A stretch of DNA of 64,000 nucleotides from Paracoccus sp. S3-43 (GCF_029027965.1 NZ_CP119082.1:2465001-2529000), one strand, 5' to 3'; positions 27,532 through 38,580 are shown, numbered from the stretch's first letter. Numbers and translations are program-made. The notes: a model not told the origin generated them from the sequence alone.

Positions 27532-29028
27532 ATGTTCGAGAACCTTTCCGACCGTTTGGGCGGCGTCTTCGACCGGCTGACCAAGCAGGGCGCCCTGACC
27601 GAGGACGACGTGGCCGCCGCCATGCGCGAGGTCCGCGTGGCCTTGCTGGAAGCCGACGTGTCGCTGCCGGTGGCGCGCAATTTCGTCAAGGCGGTGACGC
27701 AGAAGGCCACCGGATCGGCCGTCACCAAGTCGATCACCCCCGGCCAGCAGGTCGTGAAGATCGTCCATGACGAGCTGATCAAGGTCTTGCAGGGCGAGGA
27801 CGCGCCCGACGCGCTGCGCATCGACAACCCCCCCGCGCCGATCCTGATGGTCGGGCTGCAAGGGTCCGGCAAGACCACCACCACCGCGAAACTGGCGCTG
27901 CGCCTGAAGGACCGCGAGAAGAAGCGCGTGCTGATGGCGTCGCTGGACACCAACCGCCCGGCGGCGATGGAGCAGCTGGCGATCCTGGGCAGCCAGATCG
28001 GCGTCGATACCCTGCCCATCGTGCCCGGCCAGACCGCCACCCAGATCGCGCAGCGCGCCAGGCAGCAGGCCAGCCTGGGCGGCTATGACGTGGTGATGCT
28101 GGACACCGCCGGGCGCCTGCATATCGACCAGCAGTTGATGGACGAGGTGCAGGCCGTCCGCGACATCGCCCAGCCGCGCGAGACGCTGCTGGTGGTCGAC
28201 GGCCTGACCGGCCAGGACGCGGTGAATGTCGCCACCGAATTCGACGCCAAGGTCGGCGTCTCCGGCGTCGTGCTGACCCGGATGGACGGCGACGGGCGCG
28301 GCGGCGCGGCCCTCTCGATGCGCGCCATCACCGGCAAGCCGATCCGCTTCGTGGGTCTGGGCGAAAAGATGGACGCGCTGGAGACCTTCGACGCGCAGCG
28401 CGTCGCGGGCCGGATCCTGGGCATGGGCGATATCGTCGCCCTGGTCGAAAAGGCCCAGCAGGTGCTGGAGGTCGAGCAGGCCGAGCGCATGATGAAGCGG
28501 TTCCAGAAGGGTTTGTTCAACATGAACGACCTGAAGGGCCAATTGGAACAGATGCAGAAGATGGGCGGGATGCAGTCCATCATGGGCATGATGCCCGGCA
28601 TGGCCAAGATGGCCAAGCAGGCCGAGGCCGCGGGCATGGACGACCGCGCCATCGCCCGGCAGATCGCGCTGATCAATTCGATGACGAAAAAGGAACGCGC
28701 CAATCCCGACATGCTGCAAGCCAGCCGCAAGAAGCGGATCGCGGCGGGCGCGGGGATGGAGGTGTCCGAGCTGAACAAGCTTCTGAAGATGCAGAAGCAG
28801 ATGGCCGACACGATGAAGAAGCTGGGCAAGATGGGCAAGGGCGGGATGCTGAAGCAGGCCATGCGCGCCATGACCGGCAAGGGCGGCGGCCTGCCCGACC
28901 TGGAGAACTTCGACCCCGCCAAGATGGCCGAGGCGCAGAAGATGTTGCAGGATCCCAAGGGCCTTGGCGGGCAACTGGGCAAGGCCGGGCTTCCCGGCGG
29001 GCTGTCGGGCCTGTTCGGGAAGAAATGA
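27532..29028 (+). CDS. ffh: Signal recognition particle protein Ffh
   Basis: GTPase of the signal recognition particle, guiding membrane proteins to FtsY. The start at 27532 follows GAAGGAGG at 27517-27524; 498 residues. N domain 1-85, G domain with P-loop GLQGSGKT at 108-115 and DTAGR, and a methionine-rich M domain from about 325 that binds signal sequence and 4.5S RNA. An upstream in-frame extension to 27385 crosses the azoR terminator and is not coding. Confidence 0.95.
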   Translation: MFENLSDRLGGVFDRLTKQGALTEDDVAAAMREVRVALLEADVSLPVARNFVKAVTQKATGSAVTKSITPGQQVVKIVHDELIKVLQGEDAPDALRIDNPPAPILMVGLQGSGKTTTTAKLALRLKDREKKRVLMASLDTNRPAAMEQLAILGSQIGVDTLPIVPGQTATQIAQRARQQASLGGYDVVMLDTAGRLHIDQQLMDEVQAVRDIAQPRETLLVVDGLTGQDAVNVATEFDAKVGVSGVVLTRMDGDGRGGAALSMRAITGKPIRFVGLGEKMDALETFDAQRVAGRILGMGDIVALVEKAQQVLEVEQAERMMKRFQKGLFNMNDLKGQLEQMQKMGGMQSIMGMMPGMAKMAKQAEAAGMDDRAIARQIALINSMTKKERANPDMLQASRKKRIAAGAGMEVSELNKLLKMQKQMADTMKKLGKMGKGGMLKQAMRAMTGKGGGLPDLENFDPAKMAEAQKMLQDPKGLGGQLGKAGLPGGLSGLFGKK

Positions 29029-29333
29029 TGGACGCCCCCGCCGATCCCGTCGCCCGCGCCGCCGCCCTGCTGCGCGACCATCGCGCCAGCATCGACCGGT
29101 TGGACGCGATCCTGGTCTATACGCTGGCCGAACGCTTCAAGCACACCCAATCCGTCGGCCGCCTCAAGGCCGAACATGATCTTCCGCCGTCCGATCCCGC
29201 GCGTGAAGCGCAGCAGATCGAGCGGCTGGAACGCCTCGCGCGCGAGGCCGACCTGGACCCGGACTTCGCGCGCAAATTCCTGAACTTCGTGATCGCCGAA
29301 GTGATCCGGCATCACGAGACCTTCCAATCCTGA
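29025..29333 (+). CDS. Chorismate mutase (AroQ class)
   Basis: 102-residue all-helical chorismate mutase: R19 and D26-equivalents in [36 protein letters not shown], then a third helix with [17 protein letters not shown]. It makes prephenate for phenylalanine and tyrosine. Starts at 29025 or 29028 (ATGATG) overlapping the ffh stop, so it is coupled to ffh. This ffh-mutase-rpsP order is usual in Rhodobacterales. Confidence 0.9.
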   Translation: MMDAPADPVARAAALLRDHRASIDRLDAILVYTLAERFKHTQSVGRLKAEHDLPPSDPAREAQQIERLERLAREADLDPDFARKFLNFVIAEVIRHHETFQS

Positions 29334-29374
29334 CGGGGCGCCGCCCCACCACGCCATTCACAAGGAGAAACCCA

Positions 29375-29731
29375 ATGGCAACGAAAATCCGTCTGGCCCG
29401 TGGCGGCAGCAAGAAGCGCCCGCATTACGCCATCGTCGTGTCCGATTCGCGGATGCCGCGCGACGGCCGCTTCCTGGAAAAGCTGGGCACCTATAACCCG
29501 CTGCTGGCGAAGGACAGCGAGGACCGCATCAAGCTGGATCTGGACCGCGCCAAGCACTGGCTGGACCAGGGCGCCCAGCCGACCGACCGGGTGGCCCGCT
29601 TCCTGGAAGCCGCGGGCGTCCGCGAGAAAGCCACCCGCGCCAACATGAAGAAGGCCGAGCCGGGCAAGAAAGCCACGGCTCGCGCGGCGGAAAAGGCCGC
29701 GAAAGCCGCCGCCCCGGTCGAGGCCGAATAA
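29375..29731 (+). CDS. rpsP: 30S ribosomal protein S16
   Basis: Small subunit protein. The 118 residues start [32 protein letters not shown], the conserved S16 opening, and end in a Lys/Ala-rich tail longer than in E. coli. AAGGAG precedes the start. Head of the rpsP-rimM-trmD-rplS translation block. Confidence 0.96.
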   Translation: MATKIRLARGGSKKRPHYAIVVSDSRMPRDGRFLEKLGTYNPLLAKDSEDRIKLDLDRAKHWLDQGAQPTDRVARFLEAAGVREKATRANMKKAEPGKKATARAAEKAAKAAAPVEAE

Positions 29732-29738
29732 TCACGAC

Positions 29739-29761
29739 GGGCGGGGCAAACCCCGCCCTTT
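29739..29761 (+). terminator. Hairpin between rpsP and rimM
   Basis: Perfect 8-pair stem GGGCGGGG / CCCCGCCC with a CAAA loop and TTT after it, 18 bases before rimM. It may partly terminate so that S16 is made in excess over RimM. Confidence 0.5.
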
Positions 29762-29778
29762 GCCATCGCGGGGGCCGC

Positions 29779-30279
29779 ATGACTGAAGACCGCATCTGCG
29801 TGGGCGCGATCGCCGGGGCCTTCGGGGTCCATGGCGAGGTGCGGCTGAAGAGCTTCTGCGCCGAACCTGCCGACATCGCGCGCTACGCCCCCCTGACGAC
29901 CGCGGACGGCACGCGGTCCTTCACCGTGAAACTGACCCGCCCCGTCACCGGCGGCCTGGGCGCGCGCCTGTCGGGCGTCGCCACCCGCGAGGATGCCGAG
30001 GCTTTGCGCGGCACCACCCTGTGGGCGCCGCGCGACGCGCTGCCCTCGCTGCCCGACGACGAATTCTATCACGCCGACCTGATGGGGCTGGAGGTCGTCG
30101 ATACCGGCGGCGTCGTCCTGGGCCGGGTGCGGGCGATCTTCGACCACGGCGCGGGCGACATCCTCGAGGTCGTGGGCGGCAAGGACGTGCTGCTGCTCCC
30201 CTTTACCCGTGCGGTGGTCCCGACCGTCGATCTGACGGCGAAACGCATCGTCGCCGATCCTCCCGCCACCGATGAGTGA
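29779..30279 (+). CDS. rimM: Ribosome maturation factor RimM
   Basis: Helps 30S assembly by binding S19. 166 residues with the N-terminal [18 protein letters not shown] and the C-terminal PRC-barrel portion ([20 protein letters not shown]). Overlaps the trmD start by 8 bases. Confidence 0.94.
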   Translation: MTEDRICVGAIAGAFGVHGEVRLKSFCAEPADIARYAPLTTADGTRSFTVKLTRPVTGGLGARLSGVATREDAEALRGTTLWAPRDALPSLPDDEFYHADLMGLEVVDTGGVVLGRVRAIFDHGAGDILEVVGGKDVLLLPFTRAVVPTVDLTAKRIVADPPATDE

Positions 30280-31147
30280 GCCGCCCAAATCCCATGGCCG
30301 CCTGTCCATCTCCGCCAGCCTGCGCCCGCGCGAGCTGATGGCCGAACCGCAGGTGGCGGGCGCCTGGACCGCCAGCATCGTCACCCTGTTCCCCGAGGCT
30401 TTCCCCGGCATCCTGGGCCTGTCCCTGACCGGCAAGGCGCTGCAACAGGGGCTGTGGAACCTGCGCACCATCCCCCTGCGCGACCATGGCATCGGCAGGC
30501 ATCGCAATGTCGACGACACACCCGCAGGCGGCGGCGCGGGCATGGTGATCCGCGCCGACGTGATGGACGCGGCCCTGCGCGAGGCGCGCCAGGGTCCAGC
30601 CCGCCCGGTGATCTACATGTCCCCGCGCGGCGCCCCGCTGACGCAGGCCCGCGCCCGCGATCTGGCGCAGGGCAACGGCGTCACGCTGATCTGCGGCCGG
30701 TTCGAGGGCGTCGACCAGCGGGTTCTGGACGCGCATCAGGTCGAGGAAATCAGCATCGGCGACTATGTCCTGACGGGCGGAGAGATCGCCGCTCAGGTCT
30801 TGATCGACGCGACGGTTCGCCTTATACCGCGCGTGCTGGGGAATCATGACTCTCTGGCCGAGGAATCCTTTTCCATCGGCAATCGGGGCCTTCTTGAAGC
30901 CCCCCAGTTCACGAAGCCCGCCCAGTGGCAAGGCCGCGAGATCCCGGAAGTTCTTCTCTCGGGCAATCACGCGGCCATTCATCATTGGCGGGCCAGTGAG
31001 GCCGAGAGGCTGACAAAAGAACGCCGCCCCGACCTGTGGCGGGCATGGGCCGAAGGGCCCCTGGACCCGGCAAAGGACCGACAGCTCTCGGGCGCATCAG
31101 ACCAATCGCGGAGCTACCGCGAGCATGACAAGGAACCCAGGCGATGA
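30272..31147 (+). CDS. trmD: tRNA (guanine(37)-N(1))-methyltransferase
   Basis: Methylates G37 of tRNAs reading CNN codons, preventing frameshifts. 291 residues; the SPOUT knot signatures are [31 protein letters not shown] and the [13 protein letters not shown] loop. It has an N-terminal extension of about 34 residues before the usual start ([16 protein letters not shown]). A start inside that extension is possible (ATG at 30338). Confidence 0.94.
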   Translation: MSEPPKSHGRLSISASLRPRELMAEPQVAGAWTASIVTLFPEAFPGILGLSLTGKALQQGLWNLRTIPLRDHGIGRHRNVDDTPAGGGAGMVIRADVMDAALREARQGPARPVIYMSPRGAPLTQARARDLAQGNGVTLICGRFEGVDQRVLDAHQVEEISIGDYVLTGGEIAAQVLIDATVRLIPRVLGNHDSLAEESFSIGNRGLLEAPQFTKPAQWQGREIPEVLLSGNHAAIHHWRASEAERLTKERRPDLWRAWAEGPLDPAKDRQLSGASDQSRSYREHDKEPRR

Positions 31148-31527
31148 ACCTGATCGCAGAACTCGAAGCCGAGCAGATTGCCTCGCTCGGCAAGACCATC
31201 CCGGATTTCAAGGCCGGCGACACCGTGCGCGTCGGCTACAAGGTGACCGAGGGCACCCGGTCGCGCGTGCAGATGTATGAAGGCGTCTGCATCGCCCGCA
31301 AGGGCGGCAGCACCATCAGCGCCAGCTTCACCGTGCGCAAGATCAGCTTCGGCGAGGGCGTGGAACGGGTGTTCCCGCTCTATTCGACCAATATCGATTC
31401 GATCGAGGTCGTCCGCCGCGGCAAGGTCCGCCGCGCCAAGCTGTATTACCTGCGCGACCGTCGCGGCAAATCGGCCCGGATCGTCGAGAAAACCAACTAT
31501 CGCCCGCTGTCCGACGCGAAAGCCTGA
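31144..31527 (+). CDS. rplS: 50S ribosomal protein L19
   Basis: 127 residues, [12 protein letters not shown] start, with [26 protein letters not shown] and [12 protein letters not shown] typical of L19, which sits at the subunit interface. Start overlaps the trmD stop by 4 bases. Confidence 0.96.
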   Translation: MNLIAELEAEQIASLGKTIPDFKAGDTVRVGYKVTEGTRSRVQMYEGVCIARKGGSTISASFTVRKISFGEGVERVFPLYSTNIDSIEVVRRGKVRRAKLYYLRDRRGKSARIVEKTNYRPLSDAKA

Positions 31528-31538
31528 GGGATCATCCG

Positions 31539-31760
31539 ATGAGAAAAGACATTCATCCCGATTACCACACCATCGAGATCAAGATGACCGATGGCACCAC
31601 CTACCAGACCCGCTCGACCTGGGGTTCGGAAGGCGCGACCATGGCACTGGACATCGACCCGACCTCGCACCCCGCCTGGACCGGCGGTTCGGCCAAGCTG
31701 ATGGATACCGGCGGCCGCGTGTCGAAGTTCAAGTCGAAATACGCAGGCTTGGGCTTCTGA
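31539..31760 (+). CDS. rpmE: 50S ribosomal protein L31
   Basis: 73 residues, [19 protein letters not shown] start. It lacks the CxxC zinc pair of the C+ type, so this is the zinc-free form. Last gene of the block, 11 bases after rplS, followed by a strong terminator. Confidence 0.95.
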   Translation: MRKDIHPDYHTIEIKMTDGTTYQTRSTWGSEGATMALDIDPTSHPAWTGGSAKLMDTGGRVSKFKSKYAGLGF

Positions 31761-31781
31761 TCGCCCCCACCGGAATTGCAG

Positions 31782-31809
31782 AACGCCGCCCCGATCGGGC
31801 GGCGTTTTT
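31782..31809 (+). terminator. Intrinsic terminator after rpmE
   Basis: Ten-pair stem AACGCCGCCC / GGGCGGCGTT with a CGATC loop, running into five T. Confidence 0.9.
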
Positions 31810-31825
31810 CGTTTGCGGAACGGAA

Positions 31826-31883
31826 GCGGGGGCGCTGCCCCCGTCCCTGCGGGACTCCCCCGGGATATTTGGGCAAAGGTGAA
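31826..31883 (+). repeat. Dispersed intergenic element, copy D
   Basis: GCGGGGGC-loop-GCCCCCGT hairpin, a second short hairpin (GTCCC-TGC-GGGAC), then CCCCCGGGATATTTGGGC and AAAGGTGAA. Between converging rpmE and ecm. Confidence 0.6.
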
Positions 31884-31894
31884 TAACCGGGCCT

Positions 31895-33853
31895 TCAGGC
31901 GGCTTCTGCCCCCGGCTCCACCAGCGCCACGATATCCATCATGATCGCGTTCAACTGGAAATCCTTGGGCGTATAGACCCGCGCCACCCCCAGGACGCGC
32001 AGCCGCGCCGCGTCCTCGTCGGGGATGATGCCGCCGACGATCACCGGGACATGGCCCAGCCCCGCCGCGCGGATCCGCGCCATCAGATCCTCGATCAGCG
32101 GCATATGGCTGCCCGACAGGATCGACAAGCCGATGACATGGGCGTCTTCTTCCTGCGCGCGGGTGACGATCTGCTCGGGCGTCAGGCGGATGCCTTCATA
32201 GGTGATGTCCATGCCGCAATCGCGCGCGCGGAAGGCGATCTGTTCGGCGCCGTTGGAATGGCCGTCCAGTCCCGGTTTGCCGACCACGAATTTCAGCCGT
32301 CGGCCCAGGCGGGCGCTGACGGCATCGACGGCCTCGCGGATCTCCTCCAGCCCCTCGGTGCGGTTGGACGGGCTGGAGGACACGCCGGTCGGGCCGCGAT
32401 ATTCGCCATGGACCTGGCGCATGACGCCCGCCCATTCGCCGGTGGTGGCCCCGGCCTTGGCCGCCGCGATGGACCAGGGCATGACATTCTCGCCCCGGCT
32501 GGCCGCATCGCGCAGCGCGTCCAGCGCCAATTGCACCGCGCCCTCGTCGCGCGACTGCCGCCAGGCGTGCAGCCGGGCGATCTGGTCCTGCTCCACCGCC
32601 GGATCGACGACCATGATGCCGCCATCGCCCGCCGTCAGCGGCGAGGGCTCGCCCTGTTGCCAGCGGTTCACGCCGACCACGACCGTCTCGTTCGTCTCGA
32701 TCCGTCCCAGCCGCTCGGCATTCGATTCGACCAGCCGCGCCTTCATATAGTCGATGGCGGCGATCGCCCCGCCCATCTGGTCCAGCAGGCGCAGTTCGTC
32801 GCGGGCGCCCTGCTTCAACTCCTCGACCTTGGCGGCGATCACCGGGTTGCCGTCGAACAGGTCGCCATATTCCAGCAGGTCGGTCTCATAGGCGACGATC
32901 TGCTGCATCCGCAGCGACCATTGCTGGTCCCAGGGACGCGGCAGGCCCAGCGCCTCGTTCCAGGCGGGCAGCTGCACCGCCCGCGCCCGCGCGTTCTTCG
33001 ACAGCGTGACCGCCAGCATTTCCAGCAGAATGCGATAGACGTTGTTTTCCGGCTGCTGCTCGGTCAGGCCCAGGCTGTTCACCTGCACGCCATAGCGGAA
33101 GCGGCGGTATTTCTCGTCCGTGATGCCGTAACGGTCGCGGGTGATCTCGTCCCACAACTCCGTAAACGCCCGCATCTTGCACATCTCGGTGACGAAGCGG
33201 ATGCCCGCATTCACGAAGAAGCTGATGCGGCCGACCATATCCGGGAAGCCCTCGGGCGGCACCTTGCCCTTCAGGTCGTCCAGCACCGCGATGGCGGTGG
33301 CCAGGGCATAGGCCAGTTCCTGCTGCGGCGTCGCCCCGGCCTCTTGCAGGTGATAGGAACAGACGTTCATCGGGTTCCATTTCGGCAGATGCTCGCGCGT
33401 ATAGGCCGCGACATCCGTGATCATCGCCAGCGACGGCTTGGGCGGGCAGATATAGGTGCCGCGCGACAGATATTCCTTGATCAGGTCGTTCTGCACCGTG
33501 CCTTGCAGCCGCGAAATGTCGGCCCCCTGCTCCTCGGCCACCGCGATATAGAGCGATAGCAGCCAGGGCGCCGTCGCGTTGATCGTCATCGAGGTGTTCA
33601 TCTGCTCCAAGGGGATCTGATCGAACAGCGCCCGCATGTCGCCCAGATGGCAGATCGGCACGCCGACCTTGCCGACCTCGCCCCGCGCCAGGACGTGATC
33701 GCTGTCATAGCCGGTCTGCGTGGGCAGGTCGAAGGCCACCGACAGCCCGGTCTGCCCTTTGGCCAGGTTGCCGCGATAGAGCGCGTTCGACTTTTCCGCC
33801 GTGGAATGGCCCGCATAGGTGCGGAACAGCCAGGGTTTGTCCTTGTCAGCCAT
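31895..33853 (-). CDS. ecm: (2R)-ethylmalonyl-CoA mutase
   Basis: B12-dependent rearrangement of ethylmalonyl-CoA to methylsuccinyl-CoA in the ethylmalonyl-CoA pathway. 652 residues: a methylmalonyl-CoA mutase-like TIM barrel (FDLPTQTGYDSDH, YICPPKPS) and a C-terminal cobalamin domain with the DGHSNG motif (D530-G535; H532 is the cobalt ligand). It is shorter than methylmalonyl-CoA mutase, and its place divergent to ccr argues for ethylmalonyl-CoA as substrate. Confidence in the family is very high, in substrate high. Confidence 0.92.
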   Translation of the reverse strand: MADKDKPWLFRTYAGHSTAEKSNALYRGNLAKGQTGLSVAFDLPTQTGYDSDHVLARGEVGKVGVPICHLGDMRALFDQIPLEQMNTSMTINATAPWLLSLYIAVAEEQGADISRLQGTVQNDLIKEYLSRGTYICPPKPSLAMITDVAAYTREHLPKWNPMNVCSYHLQEAGATPQQELAYALATAIAVLDDLKGKVPPEGFPDMVGRISFFVNAGIRFVTEMCKMRAFTELWDEITRDRYGITDEKYRRFRYGVQVNSLGLTEQQPENNVYRILLEMLAVTLSKNARARAVQLPAWNEALGLPRPWDQQWSLRMQQIVAYETDLLEYGDLFDGNPVIAAKVEELKQGARDELRLLDQMGGAIAAIDYMKARLVESNAERLGRIETNETVVVGVNRWQQGEPSPLTAGDGGIMVVDPAVEQDQIARLHAWRQSRDEGAVQLALDALRDAASRGENVMPWSIAAAKAGATTGEWAGVMRQVHGEYRGPTGVSSSPSNRTEGLEEIREAVDAVSARLGRRLKFVVGKPGLDGHSNGAEQIAFRARDCGMDITYEGIRLTPEQIVTRAQEEDAHVIGLSILSGSHMPLIEDLMARIRAAGLGHVPVIVGGIIPDEDAARLRVLGVARVYTPKDFQLNAIMMDIVALVEPGAEAA

Positions 33854-33981
33854 CGGTCATCTCGCAACAATCTTTCGGTCGAACAAGCGATACAGAAACA
33901 AACATGCGTCGTCAATTCGCCGCAGCGCGGCAAGAGAATGCGACTGTCAGACATTTTATTGCGATTTTTGGCGCATCGTCG

Positions 33982-33997
33982 TTGCAATGTTGCGCAA
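33982..33997 (+). promoter_or_regulatory. Candidate ScfR-family (RamB/PccR) operator between ecm and ccr
   Basis: TTGCAA-TG-TTGCGCAA, 65 bases before the ccr start, in the 208-base divergent gap. It resembles the TTTGCAAA palindromes bound by PccR-type short-chain acyl-CoA regulators, and RamB is known to activate ccr in Paracoccus denitrificans. I do not know the exact RamB motif, so this is suggestive only. Confidence 0.35.
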
Positions 33998-34061
33998 GGC
34001 TTCATACCACTTGTGCCACACATCCGGCGATTCTGCGCCGCGGCACGACAAGGAGACCCGC

Positions 34062-35351
34062 ATGGCCCTCGACTCACCCACTCCGATCGCACCCTACGAC
34101 GCGCCCATCAAGGATCTGTACGACATCGGCGAGATGCCGCCCTTGGGCCATGTCCCGGCGAAAATGCACGCCTGGGCGATCCGCCGCGAACGCCATGGCG
34201 AACCCGACAAGGCGATGCAGCTGGAAGTCGTCGAAACCCCCGGCATCGACAGCAACGAGGTGCTGGTTCTGGTGATGGCGGCGGGCGTCAACTATAACGG
34301 CATCTGGGCGGGGCTGGGCCAGCCGATCAGCCCCTTCGACGGGCACAAGGCGCCCTATCACATCGCCGGGTCAGATGCCTCGGGGATCGTCTGGGCGGTG
34401 GGCGACAAGGTGAAGCGCTGGAAGGTCGGCGACGAGGTCGTGGTCCATTGCAACCAGGACGACGGCGACGACGAGGAATGCAACGGCGGCGATCCGATGT
34501 ATTCGCCGACCCAGCGGATCTGGGGATACGAGACCCCGGACGGCAGCTTCGCACAGTTCACCCGTGTCCAGTCCCAGCAGTTGATGCCCCGCCCCCGCCA
34601 CCTGACCTGGGAGGAATCGGCCTGCTATACGCTGACGCTGGCCACCGCATACCGGATGCTGTTCGGGCATGAACCGCATGAGCTGAAGCCCGGCATGAAC
34701 GTGCTGGTCTGGGGCGCCTCGGGCGGGCTCGGGTCATACGCGATCCAGCTGATCAACGCCGCCGGCGGCAACGCCATCGGCGTCATCAGCGAAGAAGACA
34801 AGCGCGATTTCGTCATGGACCTTGGCGCGCGCGGCGTCATCAACCGCAAGGAATTCAACTGCTGGGGCCAGCTACCCACCGTGAACACCCCCGAATACAA
34901 GGACTGGTTCACCGAGGCGCGCAAGTTCGGCAAGGCCATCTGGGACATCACCGGCAAGGGCAACAACGTCGACATCGTCTTCGAACATCCGGGCGAGGCG
35001 ACTTTCCCGGTCAGCACCCTGGTCTGCAAGAAAGGCGGCATGGTGGTGATCTGCGCGGGCACCACCGGCTTCAACTGCACCTTCGACGTGCGCTATCTGT
35101 GGATGCACCAGAAACGCATCCAGGGGTCGCATTTCGCGCATCTGAAACAGGCGTCCGCGGCAAACAAGCTGATGCTGGAACGCCGCCTGGATCCCTGCAT
35201 GTCCGAGGTCTTTCCCTGGGCGGAAATCCCGGCCGCGCATCTGAAGATGTATCGCAACCAGCACAAGCCGGGCAACATGGCGGTGCTGGTGCAGGCCCCG
35301 ACCGCCGGGCTGCGCACCTTCGAGGATGCGCTGGAAGCCCGTCGCGGCTGA
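34062..35351 (+). CDS. ccr: Crotonyl-CoA carboxylase/reductase
   Basis: Key enzyme of the ethylmalonyl-CoA pathway: reductive carboxylation of crotonyl-CoA with NADPH and CO2. 429 residues of the medium-chain dehydrogenase fold, with VNYNGIWAGLGQPI, HIAGSDASGIVWAVG, and the nucleotide loop VWGASGGLGSYA. AAGGAGA precedes the start at 34062. Divergent from ecm; the two catalyse linked steps in acetyl-CoA assimilation. Confidence 0.95.
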   Translation: MALDSPTPIAPYDAPIKDLYDIGEMPPLGHVPAKMHAWAIRRERHGEPDKAMQLEVVETPGIDSNEVLVLVMAAGVNYNGIWAGLGQPISPFDGHKAPYHIAGSDASGIVWAVGDKVKRWKVGDEVVVHCNQDDGDDEECNGGDPMYSPTQRIWGYETPDGSFAQFTRVQSQQLMPRPRHLTWEESACYTLTLATAYRMLFGHEPHELKPGMNVLVWGASGGLGSYAIQLINAAGGNAIGVISEEDKRDFVMDLGARGVINRKEFNCWGQLPTVNTPEYKDWFTEARKFGKAIWDITGKGNNVDIVFEHPGEATFPVSTLVCKKGGMVVICAGTTGFNCTFDVRYLWMHQKRIQGSHFAHLKQASAANKLMLERRLDPCMSEVFPWAEIPAAHLKMYRNQHKPGNMAVLVQAPTAGLRTFEDALEARRG

Positions 35352-35376
35352 ACCGGCCGCCGTCGGATCCGGGTGT

Positions 35377-35400
35377 CGCCTGCCTCGGGCAGGCGGCATT
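35377..35400 (+). terminator. Likely terminator after ccr
   Basis: Perfect 8-pair stem CGCCTGCC / GGCAGGCG with a TCG loop, 26 bases past the ccr stop; only a weak T stretch (GCATTT) follows. The remaining bases to gdhA (35401-35563) must hold the gdhA promoter; I see no clear match. Confidence 0.5.
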
Positions 35401-35524
35401 TCCATGCGACCGCCCGATCACGCGGCAAGACCGGGAAAAGATGCATGGACCCTCCCGTTCTGCCCGTAACTTGCGCGACTTGCCCGAATATGTCGCGACA
35501 GCCCATTTAATTTGCCTGAAATAA

Positions 35525-36925
<1,401 letters not shown>

Positions 36926-36930
36926 CGACG

Positions 36931-36965
36931 CGAATGCGGGGCCGCCGACATGGCGGCTTCGCTTT
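36931..36965 (+). terminator. Likely terminator after gdhA
   Basis: GCCGCC-GACAT-GGCGGC (36941-36957), extended by GCGAA/TTCGC arms across a bulge, then CTTTT. Confidence 0.5.
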
Positions 36966-36992
36966 TGGCGGCAGGCGGGGTAAGACCCCGGC

Positions 36993-38519
36993 ATGAACGC
37001 CCTTGCCCCCACCCTTTCCCCCGACCAGGCCGAGGCTTGGGACAGTCTTGCCGACGCCTTCGGGGCGGCAGGCATCGACCTGCTGTCCAGCGAGTTGCGC
37101 CCGCCCCAGCCCGGCAAGGGGCGCGTGATGGCCGTGATCGGCAAGGCCGGGTCGGGCAAGACGCTGCTGCTGTCGCAGATCACCAAGGCCCTGCGCAATG
37201 CGGGGGTCGAGGTCGTCAGCGGCGATTATGAAGGCCGCAAGCGCAAGGACCGGCGCAGCGTGGCGATCCAGGCACCGACCAACAAGGCGGCCTTCGTGCT
37301 GCGGATGCGCGGGGTTCCGGCGACGACGATCCACCGGATCCTCTATACCCCCGTCTATGACCCGGACTATGAAAAGCTGGCCGAATGGCTGACCGGCACC
37401 GGGGACCGCCCCGCGGTCGAGGGCATGACGGATGCCGCGCTGGATCGGGCCAAGGCCTTTTACGACCAGAACGCCTCGATCCCCGGCGCGCTGGCGGCGG
37501 CGGGCCTGCGCGGGTCGGATTTCATCCGCGGCTGGAAACGGCGCGAGGATGCGCTGGATGTGGGTCTGATCGACGAGGCGTCCATGCTGGACGAAAAGCA
37601 GTTCGAGGATCTGCGCGAGATCTTTCCCCTGCTGGTCCTGTTCGGCGATCCTGCCCAGCTGGCCCCCGTGGGCCAGTCGGGCGAGATGGTCTTCGACACG
37701 CTGGCCCCGTCGCAGAAGCTGATTCTGAACCGCATCCACCGGCAGGCCGATGACAGCCCGATCCTGGATCTGGCCCATGCGCTGTCCGACGACAGCCTGT
37801 CCTTCGAGGGCTTCGAAAGCCAGATCCGCGCCGCCGCCCGCCGCGACGACCGGGTGGTCTGGGCCGAGCGTGTGGAAAGCGACCTGATGGCCCGCAGTCC
37901 GGTGCTGGTCTGGCGCAACGCCACGCGGATCCGGCTGATCCACGCCTTTCGCGCCGCCTATGGCGCGCCGGGCGACGCGCTGCTGCCCGGAGAGCCGCTG
38001 ATCTGCGACGGGATCGAACTGCCCCTGAAGCACCGCAAGAAGCGCATCGACCTGGAGGCGCGCGGGCTGATCAAGGGGGCGCAGGTCGTCTATCTGGGAC
38101 CGGGCCGCAAGCCGGGCTTCTCGCGGCTGCACGTCATCGGGGCCGAGGATCCGCGCCTGTCCGCCGCCAGCATCGTCAAGATCGAACTGCCGGACGAGGA
38201 AGAGCCGTTCATCCCCTTCGCCGCCCGCATGGGGGCGACCTTCCTGCACGGCGCGGCGGTGACGATCCACAAGTCGCAAGGCTCGCAATGGCCCGAGGTT
38301 CAGGTTTTCGGCCCCGACATCAGCGCCGCCGCCTGGTCGAACCGGACCGAGGCCGGGATCCCCCTGTGGAAGCGGCTGGCCTATGTCGCCATCACCCGCG
38401 CGCAGGAACGGCTGTTCTGGGTGACGAAATCGCGGCTGGCGCGGCCCACGGCGCCGCTGGGCACGGATGACCTGGACGCGCCGGTCGCCGACCTGACCCT
38501 GGCGGGTGAGGACGATTAA
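36993..38519 (+). CDS. RecD-like ATP-dependent DNA helicase
   Basis: Superfamily 1 helicase of 508 residues. Walker A GKAGSGKT at 50-57, Walker B-like LIDEASML near 191, DPAQLAPVGQ (motif III) near 220, AVTIHKSQGSQW (motif V) near 420 and YVAITRAQERLFW (motif VI) near 465. It is shorter than RecD2 and has no RecB or RecC partner nearby. Probably a stand-alone repair or replication-fork helicase; exact role unknown. Conserved proteins of this size exist in Rhodobacteraceae as far as I recall. Confidence 0.85.
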   Translation: MNALAPTLSPDQAEAWDSLADAFGAAGIDLLSSELRPPQPGKGRVMAVIGKAGSGKTLLLSQITKALRNAGVEVVSGDYEGRKRKDRRSVAIQAPTNKAAFVLRMRGVPATTIHRILYTPVYDPDYEKLAEWLTGTGDRPAVEGMTDAALDRAKAFYDQNASIPGALAAAGLRGSDFIRGWKRREDALDVGLIDEASMLDEKQFEDLREIFPLLVLFGDPAQLAPVGQSGEMVFDTLAPSQKLILNRIHRQADDSPILDLAHALSDDSLSFEGFESQIRAAARRDDRVVWAERVESDLMARSPVLVWRNATRIRLIHAFRAAYGAPGDALLPGEPLICDGIELPLKHRKKRIDLEARGLIKGAQVVYLGPGRKPGFSRLHVIGAEDPRLSAASIVKIELPDEEEPFIPFAARMGATFLHGAAVTIHKSQGSQWPEVQVFGPDISAAAWSNRTEAGIPLWKRLAYVAITRAQERLFWVTKSRLARPTAPLGTDDLDAPVADLTLAGEDD

Positions 38520-38521
38520 AA

Positions 38522-38577
38522 GCCGGGGGTTTCACACCCCCGGACCCCCGTGGGATATTTAACCCAAGGCAAAGAGC
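38522..38577 (+). repeat. Dispersed intergenic element, copy E
   Basis: CCGGGGGT-TTCAC-ACCCCCGG hairpin, then CCCCCGTGGGATATTTAACC and CAAGGCAAAG. Between the converging helicase and EcsC genes. Confidence 0.6.
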
Positions 38578-38580
38578 CGA

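Noticed and set aside
28083..29357. Minus-strand frames opposite ffh
   Set aside because: Antisense shadows of the Met-rich M domain; no start signal or domain.
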